Shown: positions 1 to 13,525, counted from the stretch's first letter. The stretch is 64,000 nucleotides of DNA from Zygaena filipendulae (GCA_907165275.2 OU015655.1:3980501-4044500); one strand, 5' to 3'. Notes: generated by a model from the letters alone, not told the origin. Translations and numbers: made by a program.

Positions 1-3000
1 TCAAGCCTATTTTCTACGCTCTACTGAGTTTTTGTATCATATAATATGAGGGTAAGGTTACTGTCTAGTCTGTGTAGTCTAGTCTCTCTTTGGTTTGATT
101 ACTTCGCACTCGCTCGAGAATACGAGTTATACGAACCATTCGAACTTTCGGTAGTTTTCGCATATAAATTACCACACTGAAAAGGTTTTACTCTGTGTGA
201 GAACACCGAAGATGTGAGCCACGAGCCCACGATCAATGAATTTCTATTAGAAAAGTCAGCTAAAGCGACTGTGTAACGTTTTCATGTAGTTATAGTAAAT
301 AATCTGACCACTGTCCGCTAATCTGGAAGTTTCAAGTTCGATTCTACGTATGGGGTGAACTTTGTGTTAACTATGATAAACGCAGAGTTCCAATATATTT
401 ATAGAATATATTATAATTATATAATTATAAATATTTTATATGTTTTAATACGTAGAATATATCACGTTTGTTTGGTTTTCACGACACATGCTTATAGCTT
501 AATGTGGCAAAAATTAGTTCTGTGTCGCAAATATTATTAATATTATTTCAAAACTGTTATAATAAAATTTACGTTTATAATATGAATGTACATTTTTTAC
601 ACAAACCTCCCGTTCTCAGAATCCAAAAAAAATATTGATACCAACGATGTTTTTATGATAGGATATTATTATGTGAAAATGATATTTCTACGATTCTGTT
701 AATGTTCGATTACATTTAGATAGAATTCAATTAAAACTCATCCATGCTGGTTAAAGATTTCGAGAATCACTTTGTCCGAGGGGCGTTTTTATAAACGACT
801 GGTTTCGTGGTAATGATTTACAGTCACGCCATCCTTGATAGTTGTGTACAATTAACGCATTAGCAGTTTTTTTTTATGATAACACGCTAGGCGTTTAACC
901 ACAACTTTTCTGTGAACGTATAAGAGTCATGGAATTATATAAAACGGTTGACAATTTTCCTGTGTTAATGGTTATTTTATGCGTTAACTAGCTTTCTCCC
1001 GCAATTTCACCTGCAATAATTTCAGAGTTCCCACAGGAATTCCAGGATAACCTTCCTCTTGCATCCCTTTATCTATAAGTATACTAGTGAAAATCACACG
1101 AAAATCCGTTCAGTAGCATTGATATATTATATCAATGTTCAGTAGACTTGTATTAGGTTTTCCATGACTTTTCTCAATACCTACTTCTGGCGATAAATTC
1201 GGCACTTTTGTCGAATGTACTCTTATAGCAGCTTATTCTTTAAAATTCGCTTCATACTTTACTTCTCAAGGGTCACCGTCATGATGACACATATTTGCTT
1301 AAATAAAAACATGCTCCGATAGAGTGATTGCTATGTATGTACTGTATGCTTACTATTATAAATGTGAATGCAAGTTTGATTGTTTGTTATGTTTAACACA
1401 ATGTGTTGGCAAATAAATTACTTTTCTTTCTTTCTTTCACGCCCTAACTACTAATCATTACGAAATGACATAGTGCACTTTTTATCCAGTAGTAGGTAGG
1501 TACCCGCGGAAACTCTAAAATTAACGCGGGGAACAGCTAGTTAGCATTATAAATGAGAAGTTTTTCGTAATAAAATAAATTCGAAAAGTCTTAACTCATT
1601 AAAGTTTCACGAGAGGATCTAGGTTGTTGCTAAGTGAAATATATTTAGTTACTACTAGAGCGATCGACGACGCTGCGTCACTCGGTATTCCTTGGGGGAG
1701 GGTGCGCGTGGCGCGATCCGCTTTATCTCTATCAACGGAGCGTCCGTGACATTTCCACGCCTCAAAACCGATCCCCGAGCTGTCGCATCAAACCCTACTT
1801 TATACATATAATATACACTCTCCAATAACAATAAACATTCAACACATGAAACGACAATAATACCTATTTCGTACGCCCACGGCAGATCGACGACAGCGGA
1901 AAGGTAGGAATCGCCAGTCATAATATTCCACAATACTAATGTTATGTGTAGTCAAAAATACAAAATATTATGTACCCACCTATATAACAATAGTAGATTC
2001 GCGTTATAATTTGAAATAATTCCGGCGAGGTTGATTTACGAATCTAGAAATATGAAACTTTATTGCGGCAAAATGATGGTGGCTTTAAGCTGACCTACAA
2101 ATAATAAAGCGAAATGAAAGGAACGACGAGAAAGCGAGCTTAAAGCTTTAACGACTAATGGAAGTTATTTATTTTTGTCTAATAAGATGTTTTGCAGCGA
2201 GGATAAAGCATTGCTAATTGGATAGATCAAACGAGGATACTAAGTAATTAAGACATTAAATAAAAATAACCTAAAAATAACCAAAATACCTAATACCTAA
2301 AAACAAAAGTATGGAAAAGGGCAATCATAGTATTCTCAATTGTTGCTTTTGTTCCTGATATAAATAAAGTTTTCACATGAATTATTCAGTTTTACCTTTA
2401 TACATATCTATATAAGGTTTATCACGAAGATAACTTTTTGCTGGGAACAAAAGTTAGCATGGGATCTCTAGCGAAATATTTCTTTAAATACAAAGACAAA
2501 CTAGCTTTATCCCCCGGTCATCCTTGGTTTCCCGCGTAAATGATTAGTTTTGTTGGAGTAATTAAAAAAAAAATACTTTCTTATTCCCGTTCTATTTTGT
2601 ATACACATAAGACTGATAAATTGATACTAGCTGTTCCCCGCGGTTTCGCCCACGTTAATGTATTCATAATGATAAACGAGTACTTAAGACGTGAAATAGT
2701 AACAGACAGACAGACTGTACAGTTACTTTCGCATTTATAATATTAGTATGGTTAATATAATATCTTTGAGACACCTGTGCGGTTAGTGTTGATAGCACAA
2801 AACAGAAAATAACAGATAGAAGGGACATCAACTCGGTTTTGTATGAAAACAGATGAAAACCAGTGTCGCCGGGCGATTTTCGCACACAAAACTATTCATC
2901 ACGCACTAAACATTCACTGACGTAAATAAAAATGGTTATGTTTTTACTTAGTCACTGTTTTCAAAATTCACAGTTTTAAGAATATTGTGTAAATATACTT

Positions 3001-3258
3001 GGGATGGCAGCAAAAGAAGTTTTAGGCAAGTTAGAGCATTTGCTCTAACTTCCTTTGCAACGGTAGCGCGCTTGCCCCGACTACAATATGTCGTCTCTAG
3101 TTAATTTATTTGCTCTGTGGTTGATATAACTTCGCGTCTGGCATTTTATACTCTGAAATGGGTGCTTCCCTCATATGAGTGGGTTTACGGAGCGATAGCA
3201 ATATGTATTATTTTTAAGTGTCAATGTTGGTAGCATATCGTATTTTTTCTTGTTGCAG
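1..3258. other. Upstream or first-intron DNA of gene 1
   Basis: No convincing coding exon was found here. The acceptor at 3258 shows that at least one upstream non-coding exon exists, but I could not place it; it may lie in this stretch or before the window. The stretch holds a TTTCTTTC-type microsatellite (about 1421-1439), two family-A dispersed repeats (about 1470-1545 and 2625-2750) and a small palindrome at 3030-3053. A moderately GC-rich block at 1660-1930 contains an open frame on the minus strand with no recognisable domain, which I do not call a gene. Confidence 0.6.
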
Positions 3259-3266
3259 AATACAAA
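3259..3266 (+). other. 5' untranslated part of first coding exon, gene 1
   Basis: The exon begins directly after a polypyrimidine-rich acceptor (3243-3258, ending TTGCAG). Eight bases separate it from the ATG. The context AAAATGG has A at -3 and G at +4, which is a good initiation context. The rest of the leader must come from an upstream exon. Confidence 0.75.
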
Positions 3267-6200
3267 ATGGGTTGTTTCGTCAGTAAAGACAAACTCACCA
3301 AAGAGGATATGGATTTCCTCAAAACCCACACGTCGTACGACGAGACTACAATCAAGGAGTGGTACAAAGGCTTTAAGGTAATTTGAGGTCTTTGAAAGGG
3401 TCAATGACAAAGTGTTAACAATTAAACGGGTCGCGAACACTGAAATATTTCAATCTGAACTAATGAGTTAACGAGGCGCATTAGTCTTGGTAAACTGCAC
3501 CTATTTGAATGTTTAACGATAACAATTAAAGTAGATTATTGTTAAGGCCCATCGGTCACAGAGTCGAGGCGCGACGTCGAGGCGTGGGCGTTGATGCGAG
3601 GCGCCTCAATCAGAGTCCTTAAAGAATCACATGATTGCTTTCTTTGCTTTCATTGCTCAGAGTTGTAGCGTAATTTGAAGCGAACACCGCCGCTATTTTT
3701 AAAATTTCGATTCGGGCATTCACATGTGTCTTCATGTTATAATAATATTATGACAATAATGCAAATATTTTGAGGAGGCAGGTCGCTTTACCGTTCTCGC
3801 CACAACCGAGCTCCGATTCAACTGTGAGCGACACGCCTGAATCTGACCGCATATTACGGACGGTTTTCACGTTTTTTTTAAATAAGGACCGTCGAAGGCG
3901 TTCATTCTATATAATAGAATAGCTTGCACCTGCCTGGTCTGCTAGCTATCCTTATCGGGGAACCGGACTCGAAAACCGTCCGTGTGCGGTCGGGGTGAGT
4001 CTAACGAGCCTGATCTTGCAGGTATCGCATAAATTGGCAATACGAGTAAGTTTATTTCGTTGTCCGATTGCAGCAAGACTGTCCGAACGGGCGATTAACG
4101 CCCGCGAAATTCGTCGACATGTACAAGATGTTCTTCCCCTCGGGCAACGCGGTCGAGTTTTGCGATCACGTGTTTCGCACATTCGATATGGACAAAAACG
4201 GCTACATAGATTTTAAGGTAACACATTTGGTACAAAATGAATTATTCATGTCGTGTTTGGCCACACTGCGAGCTTAGCGAAAGTTTTACGGCATGCGTAT
4301 ACATTATTTATTTTGTGTGTTAGTAATATGAAACAAATATAGATTTAACAAACTCGGAGTGAAATGCTAAAGCGAATTGTTGATTTCACGTCTCATAATT
4401 CTGCTGACCTGGCGAGTTGTTATGTAAATGGTCTAGTTGGAAACATTTGACTATGTTTTCCATTAACGTTTTATTGACGTAGCAACAAACAACAGATTTC
4501 TTAGTGCGCGCTGTTGTTTGTACGTGCGTTGCGTGCATCGAGACGTACCTGTGATGTGTTTGGTTGTAGGAATTTCTGCAGGCGATCCATGTGACGTCTA
4601 GCGGTACACCCGAGGAGAAACTGAAGTGGGCGTTCAGGATGTACGACGTGGACGGAAACGGTGTGATAGACATTCAAGAGATGACCAAAATAGTTCAGGT
4701 AAGCAATAGTCAATAGTCAAATCATTTATTCAAATAAGACCCATAATGTGGCTCTTTTTGACGTCAATAAAATTACAGTTTACAGTAAACAGCACCCATA
4801 AAAAATCCACCCTTCACAGCTTCCTATTGCTATGGCTGAAGAGAAGAAGCTGCGCAACAAACTCTACAGCAGCACGCTGTCAGTTTAAAATTATAATATA
4901 TATAATATTAGTGGTAACCCAACTTTATTTATGTGAGAATAATGAGCCGTAACTAGCAATAAACTATGTACGGCAAGCGCCGACAATGATCGATATAATA
5001 TTCTCAATTTAAAAATAAGCGCCTAATATGCTCAAAAGGAATTCTTAATTCTTTCTTATATTATTTGTAGGTAATATATAACAGGGTGTGATTTTAAATG
5101 AGGAGTTTAGGAACTTGATAGTTCATGCTTAGATATAACTAATAAAATATAAGTAAAAAAAAAACACTACTGATAAATCACGTTTACATTACTACCGTGC
5201 TAATAAAGATGTTGACTACTATTGAAAATCAAAATTCTAATTAGTCCGTCAGTTAGAAAATAAAAAACAATAGACACGTATTTTTTGCTTTTTTAAATAA
5301 ATTAAAATATACAGAGATAAAGCGCACTAAAGTTTAGGATGAAGAGGTCATGACGTCACTAACCGCAAAACCGCCATACAAATTGTCAGAATAGTGACGT
5401 CACGCGAAATTTCAACTCAATATATCGCCGTTATTTTTTGATTACGTAAAGAAAGAAAAAATACGTGTCCAATATTTTTTAATAATCTACAAGACGGACT
5501 AAAAAATAAAAAATTGTCAACATGCCCATTGTACTTGCAGTAATCGTCATTTTTGTGATTTTGACTTTTTAGTCGACAACTTGATAGCTCAATTAAATAA
5601 TATTTTACGTCCAAAATTAATCGTATACAATGTACCTATATTTTTTTTAGATATTTTATCGAATACTGAACATCCTCCTTCAATAAGCCCCTCTTTAATC
5701 TCACACCTTGTACTTACATACGTATATATTAATGGTAGCTCAGTGCAGAGGTAGAACTCCAGGCTCGCAACCTACTTTCTAATCTATGGACGGATAAAAA
5801 ATTAAAAAGCTTCAACAGTGACTGAAAACTTGCATACGTTTAGTAAAGACACGAAGTGAAGCCTGCCAATCCGCATTATCGCCGCACATACTCAGCGTTA
5901 CTCGTGTATACTAGTGTTACTCGTTTATACCAGCGGTGAGGTCATTAAAAAGGCTGATTATGCCATGCTATGTGAATTAGTTCAATATAAGCACGAATCT
6001 AGGCCATGTTTTTCGATTTAGGGCCGCTATACATAAGAACGAGGCCGGCTGACGATTAAGTTGCTGAGACCTTGCTTTTTTCATGAGGGCGGTATGCGTG
6101 CTCTATATGCGGTCTAGACTTGATACACCGAGTGAGAGCTAAGTTTAGTGCGCTCGTCAATAACCGACGGCGGAGGCGGCGGCTAACGCAATATCGGTAA

Positions 6201-7474
6201 ACTGTTAAATGAAGTTTTACGTCGCGCCACTATCGCGGTTTCTATTGCAAACTTAATTTCCAGTCGTGAACGTCAACAATATTAATGACTAACTGTGCCC
6301 CGCGGTTTCACCCGCGCAAGTTTCGAAATTCCCTCAGGAACTCCCAAAGTAGCCTAGCCTATTTTACTTCTTATAACATCAGCTAATTAGCAATCATGCC
6401 AACTGTTTCGCAGTGAGTTTTGGAATTACCGCAAGAACTCCAAACTATTATTCTTCTTCTACCATTGATATACCACTCGTAAATCAATGTCTTCTACGTA
6501 CAAAACAAACAACAAAAACAGAATTAGCGAAATTGGTCTAGCCGTTCACGCGTGATGTGACCAAGAGAAATAGGGATTTTTTTCATACTACATATAGATG
6601 GGAATTCATTTTATATATAGGTAGATTATATATATTTCTTGTCAGTAAAGAATAAAAGATTTCTTAAGTAAAACCCTTTTTCATGAAAGGTCACGGTTTC
6701 AATTATAGGCTGCATGCATTTATAAAACTTTAATTATTACACGATTCGTATGCAGTGCATAATTTAAAATGAAAGCTCTACTATTAATATATTACTAGCT
6801 GTCCCCCGCGGTTTCAACCGTAGTAAGTCTGGAGTTCCCGCGGGAATTCCGGGATAAAAACTATCCTATCTTTTAAGTTGGACCATATTATAAATGGTTA
6901 CAAAATTGTATCAAAATCCGTTCTGTAGTTTCGGAGTCCATCGCGGACAAACAACGTGAGACGTGATTTATATATATTAGATAATTATATACATTTTATT
7001 TTATTGTACACACATACGTGTGTAATTCCAATTTTGAAATTTTGGATTAGGAGACCTCGCTAGCTTCAGTTTGCACTATAATCGTGGTTTCGTGTTATAA
7101 ATAAATATTACGTGTATAACATACATCCCGTAATTTGTAACTTTATATTTTCTCTATATTTGAACCTTAAACAGAATGTATATTGTATAGCGTGCGCGGT
7201 GGTCGTTAAAGGTTTTCCTTGTTTTTCACCGGTAATCAATATTTTAAATCGACCTCTGTGACAATAAGTGATTGTGAACGCGAAACGTTGTTTGCAGGCG
7301 ATCTACGATATGCTCGGCGCGTGCTCAAGTAACCGGCCGGCCGACTCGGCCGAGGAGCGCGCCAAAAACATATTCGCCAAAATGGACGAAAACAACGACG
7401 GCCAACTGACGCAGGACGAGTTCCTCAAGGGCTGCCTCCAGGACGAGGAGCTGTCGAAAATGCTCGCGCCCTAA
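3267..7474 (+). CDS. Neuronal calcium sensor (hippocalcin/visinin-like) EF-hand protein, CG7646-like
   Basis: A four-exon gene encoding 186 residues. Coding exons are 3267-3377, 4074-4217, 4570-4698 and 7298-7474. All three introns (696, 352 and 2599 bp) are phase 0 with GT-AG ends. The start lies 8 bases after an acceptor (TTGCAG, ending 3258). The protein begins MGCFVSK, which fits N-myristoylation of Gly2 with a neighbouring Cys that could be palmitoylated, so it should sit on membranes. EF-hand 1 is disabled by Cys-Pro (C40-P41), as is normal in this family. Loops at 75-86, 111-122 and 158-169 have canonical Asp/Asn/Glu ligands and should bind calcium. The family converts calcium rises into changes in membrane signalling, mainly in neurons. 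The length is usual for the family. The closest match I recall is Drosophila CG7646, a neighbour of neurocalcin, but that orthology is from memory. The next gene downstream is its paralogue Nca. Confidence 0.9.
5211..5521 (+). mobile_element. Family B foldback (MITE-like) element with paired CRE palindromes, copy 1
   Basis: It lies in the last intron of gene 1. The ends are GTTGAC and GTCAAC. The outer arms are imperfect inverted repeats: both contain TTAGTCCGTC and, further in, GACACGTATTTTTT in mirrored orientation. The middle carries two perfect TGACGTCA palindromes at 5351-5358 and 5395-5402. Related copies are at 15215-15465, 28283-28754, 28805-29083 and, as a fragment, 44333-44450. It has no coding capacity. 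The class of transposase that moved it cannot be read from the sequence. Confidence 0.75.
5729..5770 (+). other. tRNA-like A-box segment (possible SINE head)
   Basis: The stretch contains GGTAGCTCAGTG followed by GGTAGAAC, which resembles a tRNA D-arm/A-box split by four extra bases. No convincing acceptor stem, anticodon arm or T-arm follows, so it is not called a tRNA gene. A decayed tRNA-derived SINE head is the likeliest reading, and a chance match is possible. Confidence 0.25.
6288..6600 (+). repeat. Family A dispersed repeat (degraded)
   Basis: It starts near ACTGTGCCCCGCGGTTTC and continues with decayed versions of the AGGAACTCC and GTTCACGCGTGATG blocks seen at 19163-19337. It lies in the last intron of gene 1. 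No target duplication was recognised. Confidence 0.6.
6792..6985 (+). repeat. Family A dispersed repeat
   Basis: It begins TTACTAGCTGTCCCCCGCGG and holds the internal block GTTCCCGCGGGAATTCCGGG, followed by the AAAATCCGTTCTGTAGTTTCGG block. It ends in AT-rich TATATATTAGATAA. It lies in the last intron of gene 1. Confidence 0.7.
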
Positions 7475-8563
7475 GCGAGCGCGCCGACCGGCCCCGCCGC
7501 CTCACACCCATCTCAACATTATTTCATGACAACCCGACGGCGTCGTACCATACACGCGACAGCATATAAAGCTTGTGTTGACACAACCCTCGTTATGACG
7601 TCCCGCCAAAGAGTTTGCCCGTAGAGCGGGCGATCACGCGCGTTTTTTTTAATTTCTTTTTTTGGATAGTGCCAGGATAATCTTATGTCTTTGCGTGTAC
7701 GTACTGACATATTATAGCGGCTGTAAATATTTTTCGAAGATACATTCTAAGCTTTGTATTGTATTAGAAATACAAATTAATTCGTCCCTTTATATGATTG
7801 AATCAAAAATCACGAATCTCAACACGCATAATTTATAAGAAAGGCATAATATTATAATGATTATTTTGTATTTCACATTTCCATAATATTATGTGAAACG
7901 TACGAATGATATAAAATTTATTGTATGTTTTAATGTTTTTCCTAGAGTTTTATTGAGTGCTAATAGATCGCTGTCGTGTCGACACGTTCTGAGTGATGTC
8001 CGAACCTTTGCATGCATACGTGTGTGAATTTGGCACGCTGTGTGCTCACCGCTAACTCTGAAAGCAGTCTACACATATGCAAAAATTATGCGCTCAAATA
8101 CACACAAGAAGATGTGTTACGAATAAGTCAGATCACGTGAACGCAGGATGAGTCTATTGTTTGAATTTCCTAACGCCAATAAATTCAGTAAACATCATCA
8201 CATAGGCAGGCACGGACTGACCAACGTATATATATCGTTCCATCGTAAATGTTTTCATCGAACCCATACTATTCGCGATTCGGAATTCTATTTCAGATGT
8301 GGAGACGAAACTAGCGATCGATATAATCTATCTGCACAAAATATAACTCGATAATACCGTGTAATGTTTGGACCGGAACCGGCAGGAAGCTACATTTATG
8401 AATTCGTCCCACATGGTCCGTAGCTTCTTCAGCTATAAAAAAACATAATATGTCATAGCACCATACCTTTGATGTATCAAATCTCAGTTTCAATATTGTA
8501 GACTCGCAAATATGATCTTATTGTGATGTGTATTTCAACGATTTCGCGATGTGATTGAGATTT

Positions 8564-8573
8564 AATAAATAAA
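8564..8573 (+). promoter_or_regulatory. Candidate poly(A) signals for gene 1
   Basis: Two overlapping AATAAA hexamers lie about 1.1 kb after the stop of gene 1. An earlier AATAAA at 8178-8183 would give a 0.7-kb 3' untranslated region. The sequence alone cannot tell which is used. Confidence 0.4.
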
Positions 8574-10122
8574 AATTATGCGCGTAATGTACTTTTATAA
8601 CGTGCTATAAATGTCAATGATTTCACAAGTATTAAATCGTAAAGTAAAATAAACATAGTAATGTCGATTCCTACTTGATAAATGTATGTGAAAGATAAAT
8701 ATTTAGGTAAACACGTATGTCGGATATTTCTATCACAGACGGGGATCGTCTATTTCGATATTTAGTATTATATTCGTGTCTCCCTTAATCGTTCCAAATT
8801 GGAATTATTGTACCATTTAGGTATAAATGGGTTCTGTACAATTTATCGCGAGTTTATCCTATTGCATAGTAAGCACACATCTGTCAATTGCCAAATGTTA
8901 CACCCGTTTGGTTTTTGTTAGATGTTCGAAGTAATCTCTCGAAGTTACCTACATCATAAAGGATAGATTCTTAGCCCTAATCCACCTATAGTAAACCTTC
9001 GACACATATTGTAATATTTGACTTATCCACTTCAAATATGAATCATTGATACCGAAAACCAGATTGTAATCAATATCATGTAATCAACTACTAGCTTTAC
9101 ATTTTTATGATAAATTCAAATACAAATAAGTACGAATAAGGTATTCGTAATATAATTGGTCGCCACTGAAAATCAGCGTCGTGTCGTGGGACTAGATCCA
9201 CGACATAATATGCTGAGTGGTGGCCATTTTGGTACACGTCTATTTTAAAATTTAAGATTGTTTCATATTGGTACCAAATAAACTTCTATTCTATTCTGTA
9301 ATTGTTTTCAACATAACATTTATTGGTTTAGGCCATTTTTAAACGTTTAAAGATTATGGCCGCCTCTTAATGTTTATCGGTTTCACCTTTCCATATTAAT
9401 TAAACCGGTGACACAAATTTAGAAAAGCTAGGTTTTTGTACATATATTTTATTGGCAAGTTTGAATGCTAAAGAAAATTTGTGTAGTGTTAATCATATTT
9501 TTAATATCTTTCTATCGATTTCTCTTTCAATAAAACATATGCTATTGTGACTGGATGGAGCCTTCTAGGAGTTGTGTTGATTACTCCTTCGCACATTAAA
9601 CGTAAAAAAAGAAAAAAGTCTATTCACTCGGCCCAGATGACTAGTGCACATTGGTGTTACACGGTCTTTGCCCTTTTTTCACAATCAATAAAGTTTATTG
9701 TGTCACCACTTTTAGTGAATTCTGTACGCCTGCTTTTCCTGGCAAGATACACATTCCATGAATTTGGCGAGGATTAAAAAAAAAACAACGAATAAAAAAA
9801 ATGTAAAGCTCTTAATTGATTATCATGTTTTAAATGTGGATCTTATCGTTTATCGTTTATACTGTTAATGAACCAATTATTATTAGTACTGTATAGTCCG
9901 ATCGATATGTTTCACCTCCATCTGATTAAAACTATATGTTAGCGATTAGAGGCAAATTATACCTAAACAAATTCCCATCAAATAGCTGCACAAATTAAAA
10001 TATATATAGTGCGAAAACTTTTATAATAAAATTTAAAATTTTCTGAATAGGTGTTGTGATTTATCTGCGTTTCACTATCATAGTCGTAATACAGTGATTA
10101 AAATATAATTCGCTGCAGATTC

Positions 10123-10193
10123 TGCTTACTTCTGAATAGTTCTTGTATTTTCTCAATTCTGTAATATACTATAATAGCAGGTATCTATTGAAC
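10123..10193. repeat. 71-bp exact duplication, copy 1
   Basis: This 71-base stretch, from TGCTTACTTCTGAATAG to ATCTATTGAAC, recurs without a mismatch at 12874-12944 in the same orientation. The flanks differ on both sides. No terminal repeats or poly(A) tail were seen. Confidence 0.85.
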
Positions 10194-12625
10194 GATTTAT
10201 TATAAACAACAATTCTATTAACATTAAATATGTCAATTCGAAGAAAGTTTTAATTTAAAGTCCAATCATAGACTTTCTTTTGAAACATTTTATATGTATT
10301 ATAGATTATTGTTCACATCATTTCCCAACTACTGTGCCTTCTAGTTCTCTATAAATATTTTTATTTGATCGTTGTATGTTAATTTCCTTTCCATTCTCAT
10401 TATCATACTAACAACGTATTTTTTATTCGACGTCACTTTTCACTAACGCCAAAACTGAAACCAAAAATGAATGAAATTTTTATCAAAATTTGTAACGATT
10501 TACTAGTCCTTAGTGTAATTATGTGTTAGGTAGCTTTAGAATATTTATATGAATGCTATTACTCATAGTAGACAAAGTGGGGTTTTTGAATTTTATTGCT
10601 TTAATTTTTATAACAGTTTTATAAGGGTCGCGCATTTCCGTATCGTTTGATCTTTAACGGCCCATACGCATAGTTATGATTTTATTATTTAGGTATATTT
10701 CATCATCAAATACAGAATTCATATAATTATACATATAATAATTAATGATTGACGACTTACCGCAAAATTATTGTAACTGCACTAAAACAACTTCTATAAA
10801 TTGCAATAAATTCACAAAATTGGAAACTTCGTAAATGTTATATAAGTAATGTCAATAGTTCAGAATAGCTTTTGTATAGTAAATACTAATCGGTATGGGC
10901 CAAATCATTGTTCTGGTTATAATAAAAACTATAAAAATAATTAGGAAGTTATTGAGTAACTGCAGAAATAGAAAGAATTTCGCATACACTTCAACACATG
11001 ATCAGAAACATTGTGAAGATTGTTATTTTAATTGTCTGATTACTATTGTTATTAATTTACTTCGGATGAACAAATAATGTACAAATAAACAATATTTATC
11101 AGAGATAAAAAATAATAAATAATTAAGGATTGATTAATATTAATTTTATCCTATCCCTGGTGAATTGTCTTAGCGGGCGCCTGCGTGTTTCTTTATAGGA
11201 AATGAGTTACCAAATAACTTGAAATTCCTACATCTATACGTACGTTCTTAGAAATTAGCCAACTAGGCCCAGCCACTCTCAAGCGATGTGCTTACTGTCG
11301 AACAGCGTTTGATGTTTATTTATATAGTGAAGATATTTATTATTTTTTTGATGAATATTTGAGATTTTTTTACTGGCGATATGGGCATAATATAAGGGTA
11401 TACCGCAGACCTACCAAACAAATGTGTCTTTACATTTATGTATTTATTTATATAATATATAGTATATTATATACATATGTACATTCCACCTACATTCTCA
11501 ATCTTTTTTCTGAAGAGTCATATGAATAGTCATATAGCTGTACTTATTCTTCATTAATTTTTTTAAGGACATGCAGTTTGTTTTCCCAAAAATTAGTATT
11601 ATACACGTATTTAATGGAATCCATAGATAATACAATATTTTTTATTTTTTAAAACATACATGATTGAAATAACAATGATTGAGAAATGACTGAATTATAA
11701 TATTAATTGTTGAAGTGGGAACAATACTAACTACTCGTAAATGTTGATTCGAAGATAGTCCACAGACAGGGTGTCTATTAAACATATCACAATAAATAAT
11801 AAAAAGGATATTCGATCCCAAATTTCGATTTTCGATTAAAAATTTATTACCTTCCTAATTGATAGAAAATGCAAATTCTGACATTAATTTTATTGCAAAA
11901 ATTACCTTTCAAGTCGGAATATTATGTCGGTTTTGTTCTAAATGAAATTAATTCTGTAATTGAGAAAATGAAGAATTACTACTAGAATGTTAGTTTTTCG
12001 ATAGATTTTGATAAATTATATGTTTATTTATGATGACGCGACCCAGGCCTAGTGTCAGGTTAATATTGAAAGCTTAGGAATGCTTTTAGTCATCTTTTCT
12101 GTTTGATTTTAGTCAACAATTTCAATATTTTTACATGTAGGTAGATAATTCTTTTTTCTATACCGCCTTGTATCATATTAACTCGCACGTTCAGCACAAA
12201 ACTGTCATTGACCCGCTATTCTTTAATTTAGCAAGTCGAGCGTGAAGCGTGTGATGAAATATAATCAGCTTTATTAAAAAAACATGCCATATTAGTTATT
12301 GGTTGACGTAAATAGTTCACCGCTCGTTTTCCTGTTGGAATAAGGTGTGTATGTAGCATTTATAACAAAAAAAAAAAAATTACCGTAGAAATCTTTTTAC
12401 TAGCCATGTGAGATACTATAGTTAATATTCAATTTGACAATTTTTTTTTTATTATATATTTGAAATCGTAGGTTTTTATTGTGTTGTCAACATATTTTCT
12501 ATAAGTAACATGTACACTAAAATTTATTAAATTTATATTATTTCTTTGTCTCATTGTCTAACTATTCAGATTTGATTTTGAGATTGGACTTTGACTCTAG
12601 GCTTCAAGCACAATTGTTATTATAT

Positions 12626-12677
12626 CATATAATTTTAAGTACCTAGTATTATGATAGCATATAATTTTAAGTACCTA
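12626..12677. repeat. Short direct repeat pair (20 bp, period 32)
   Basis: The sequence CATATAATTTTAAGTACCTA occurs at 12626-12645 and again at 12658-12677, separated by 12 bases. It is a small tandem duplication in AT-rich spacer DNA. Confidence 0.85.
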
Positions 12678-12773
12678 TGTAATTAGTTTCTATAGGTGCA
12701 CTAAGCAGTTGTAGAATTTTCAAATATAAAATATGTGATCCTTGGCCCTTTGTATTGTGGGTAGTGTGAAATC

Positions 12774-13044
12774 ATTACATAGTCATTGATAAATTTAATT
12801 TGTTGCTAAGTGCTTTTTACTCAATCTTTGACGAAATAGCTGCATTCTGTCTTGACAAAACTGTACTTTGATTTGCTTACTTCTGAATAGTTCTTGTATT
12901 TTCTCAATTCTGTAATATACTATAATAGCAGGTATCTATTGAACACTTACATAGTCATTGATAGATTTAATTTGTTGCTAAGTGCTTTTTACTCGGTCTT
13001 TGACGAAATACCTGCATTCTATTTTGACAAAACTGTACTTTGAT
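12774..13044. repeat. 98-bp direct repeat split by the 71-bp duplicate (A-B-A' structure)
   Basis: Two imperfect copies of a roughly 98-base unit lie at 12774-12872 and about 12947-13044. Both run from TTACATAGTCATTGATA to AAACTGTACTTTGAT and differ at only a few positions. Between them sits the 71-bp segment 12874-12944, an exact copy of 10123-10193. The layout suggests a recent duplication or templated insertion in the Nca upstream spacer. Confidence 0.8.
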
Positions 13045-13525
13045 CACTCGTAACAATGTCTTAACGTAATTTTTTATAAAATAATCTTCAAGTCTGAATA
13101 AATGTTATTTTACAGTAAATAATAATTATTAATAATTTACAAAAAAAACCACTGCGTGTAGTGATCGGTGTATATTAACGAGTCACGCCACCACTGGCGA
13201 CTTTACTAGTATTACGTGATACAATTATTATAAAATATAGGCACATGTAATAGATGAAAATTATCACAATGTCCCCATTGAGTCTTTGTTGTATTTTTAA
13301 GAATACATAATATTTTTAATGATTCACATTTTGCCTATTCATGTATAATATACAAAATACAAAAAAATAGTTCTTAAACGTGTCTAATTATTTTCGTTTT
13401 GTCGGAGATAACATTGAAACAACCTATCGCTTTGTAGTGTTACTTGCTGTTTTATAAAAAATATTTTTTAATGTTATTTTACCGTAATTTTTTTTTTAAT
13501 CGCCTTTTTTATGAAATATTTTCAG

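Larger units (their letters stand above)
7475..13525. other. Gene 1 3' region and spacer up to Nca
   Basis: No coding exon was found. The first 1.1 kb is probably the 3' untranslated region of gene 1. Beyond that the DNA is AT-rich. A SINE or LINE tail-like segment lies at about 9155-9300 (GGTCGCCACTGAAAATCAGCG, then TTCTATTCTATTCTG). There is an exact 71-bp duplication (10123-10193 and 12874-12944), a 98-bp repeat around the second copy, and a 20-bp direct repeat at 12626-12645 and 12658-12677. The first non-coding exon of Nca may lie here but was not identified. Confidence 0.6.

Noticed and set aside
1655..1933. 92-codon open frame on the minus strand
   Set aside because: No domain, no good splice context and no match I recognise. 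The GC-rich stretch alone can explain the open frame.
5640..5710. Similarity between 5640-5710 and 45225-45295 (TACTGAACATCCTCC-type)
   Set aside because: The match is short and decayed. It may be another dispersed repeat but is too weak to define.
5729..5770. tRNA gene
   Set aside because: The A-box-like sequence has an insertion and no cloverleaf can be completed.
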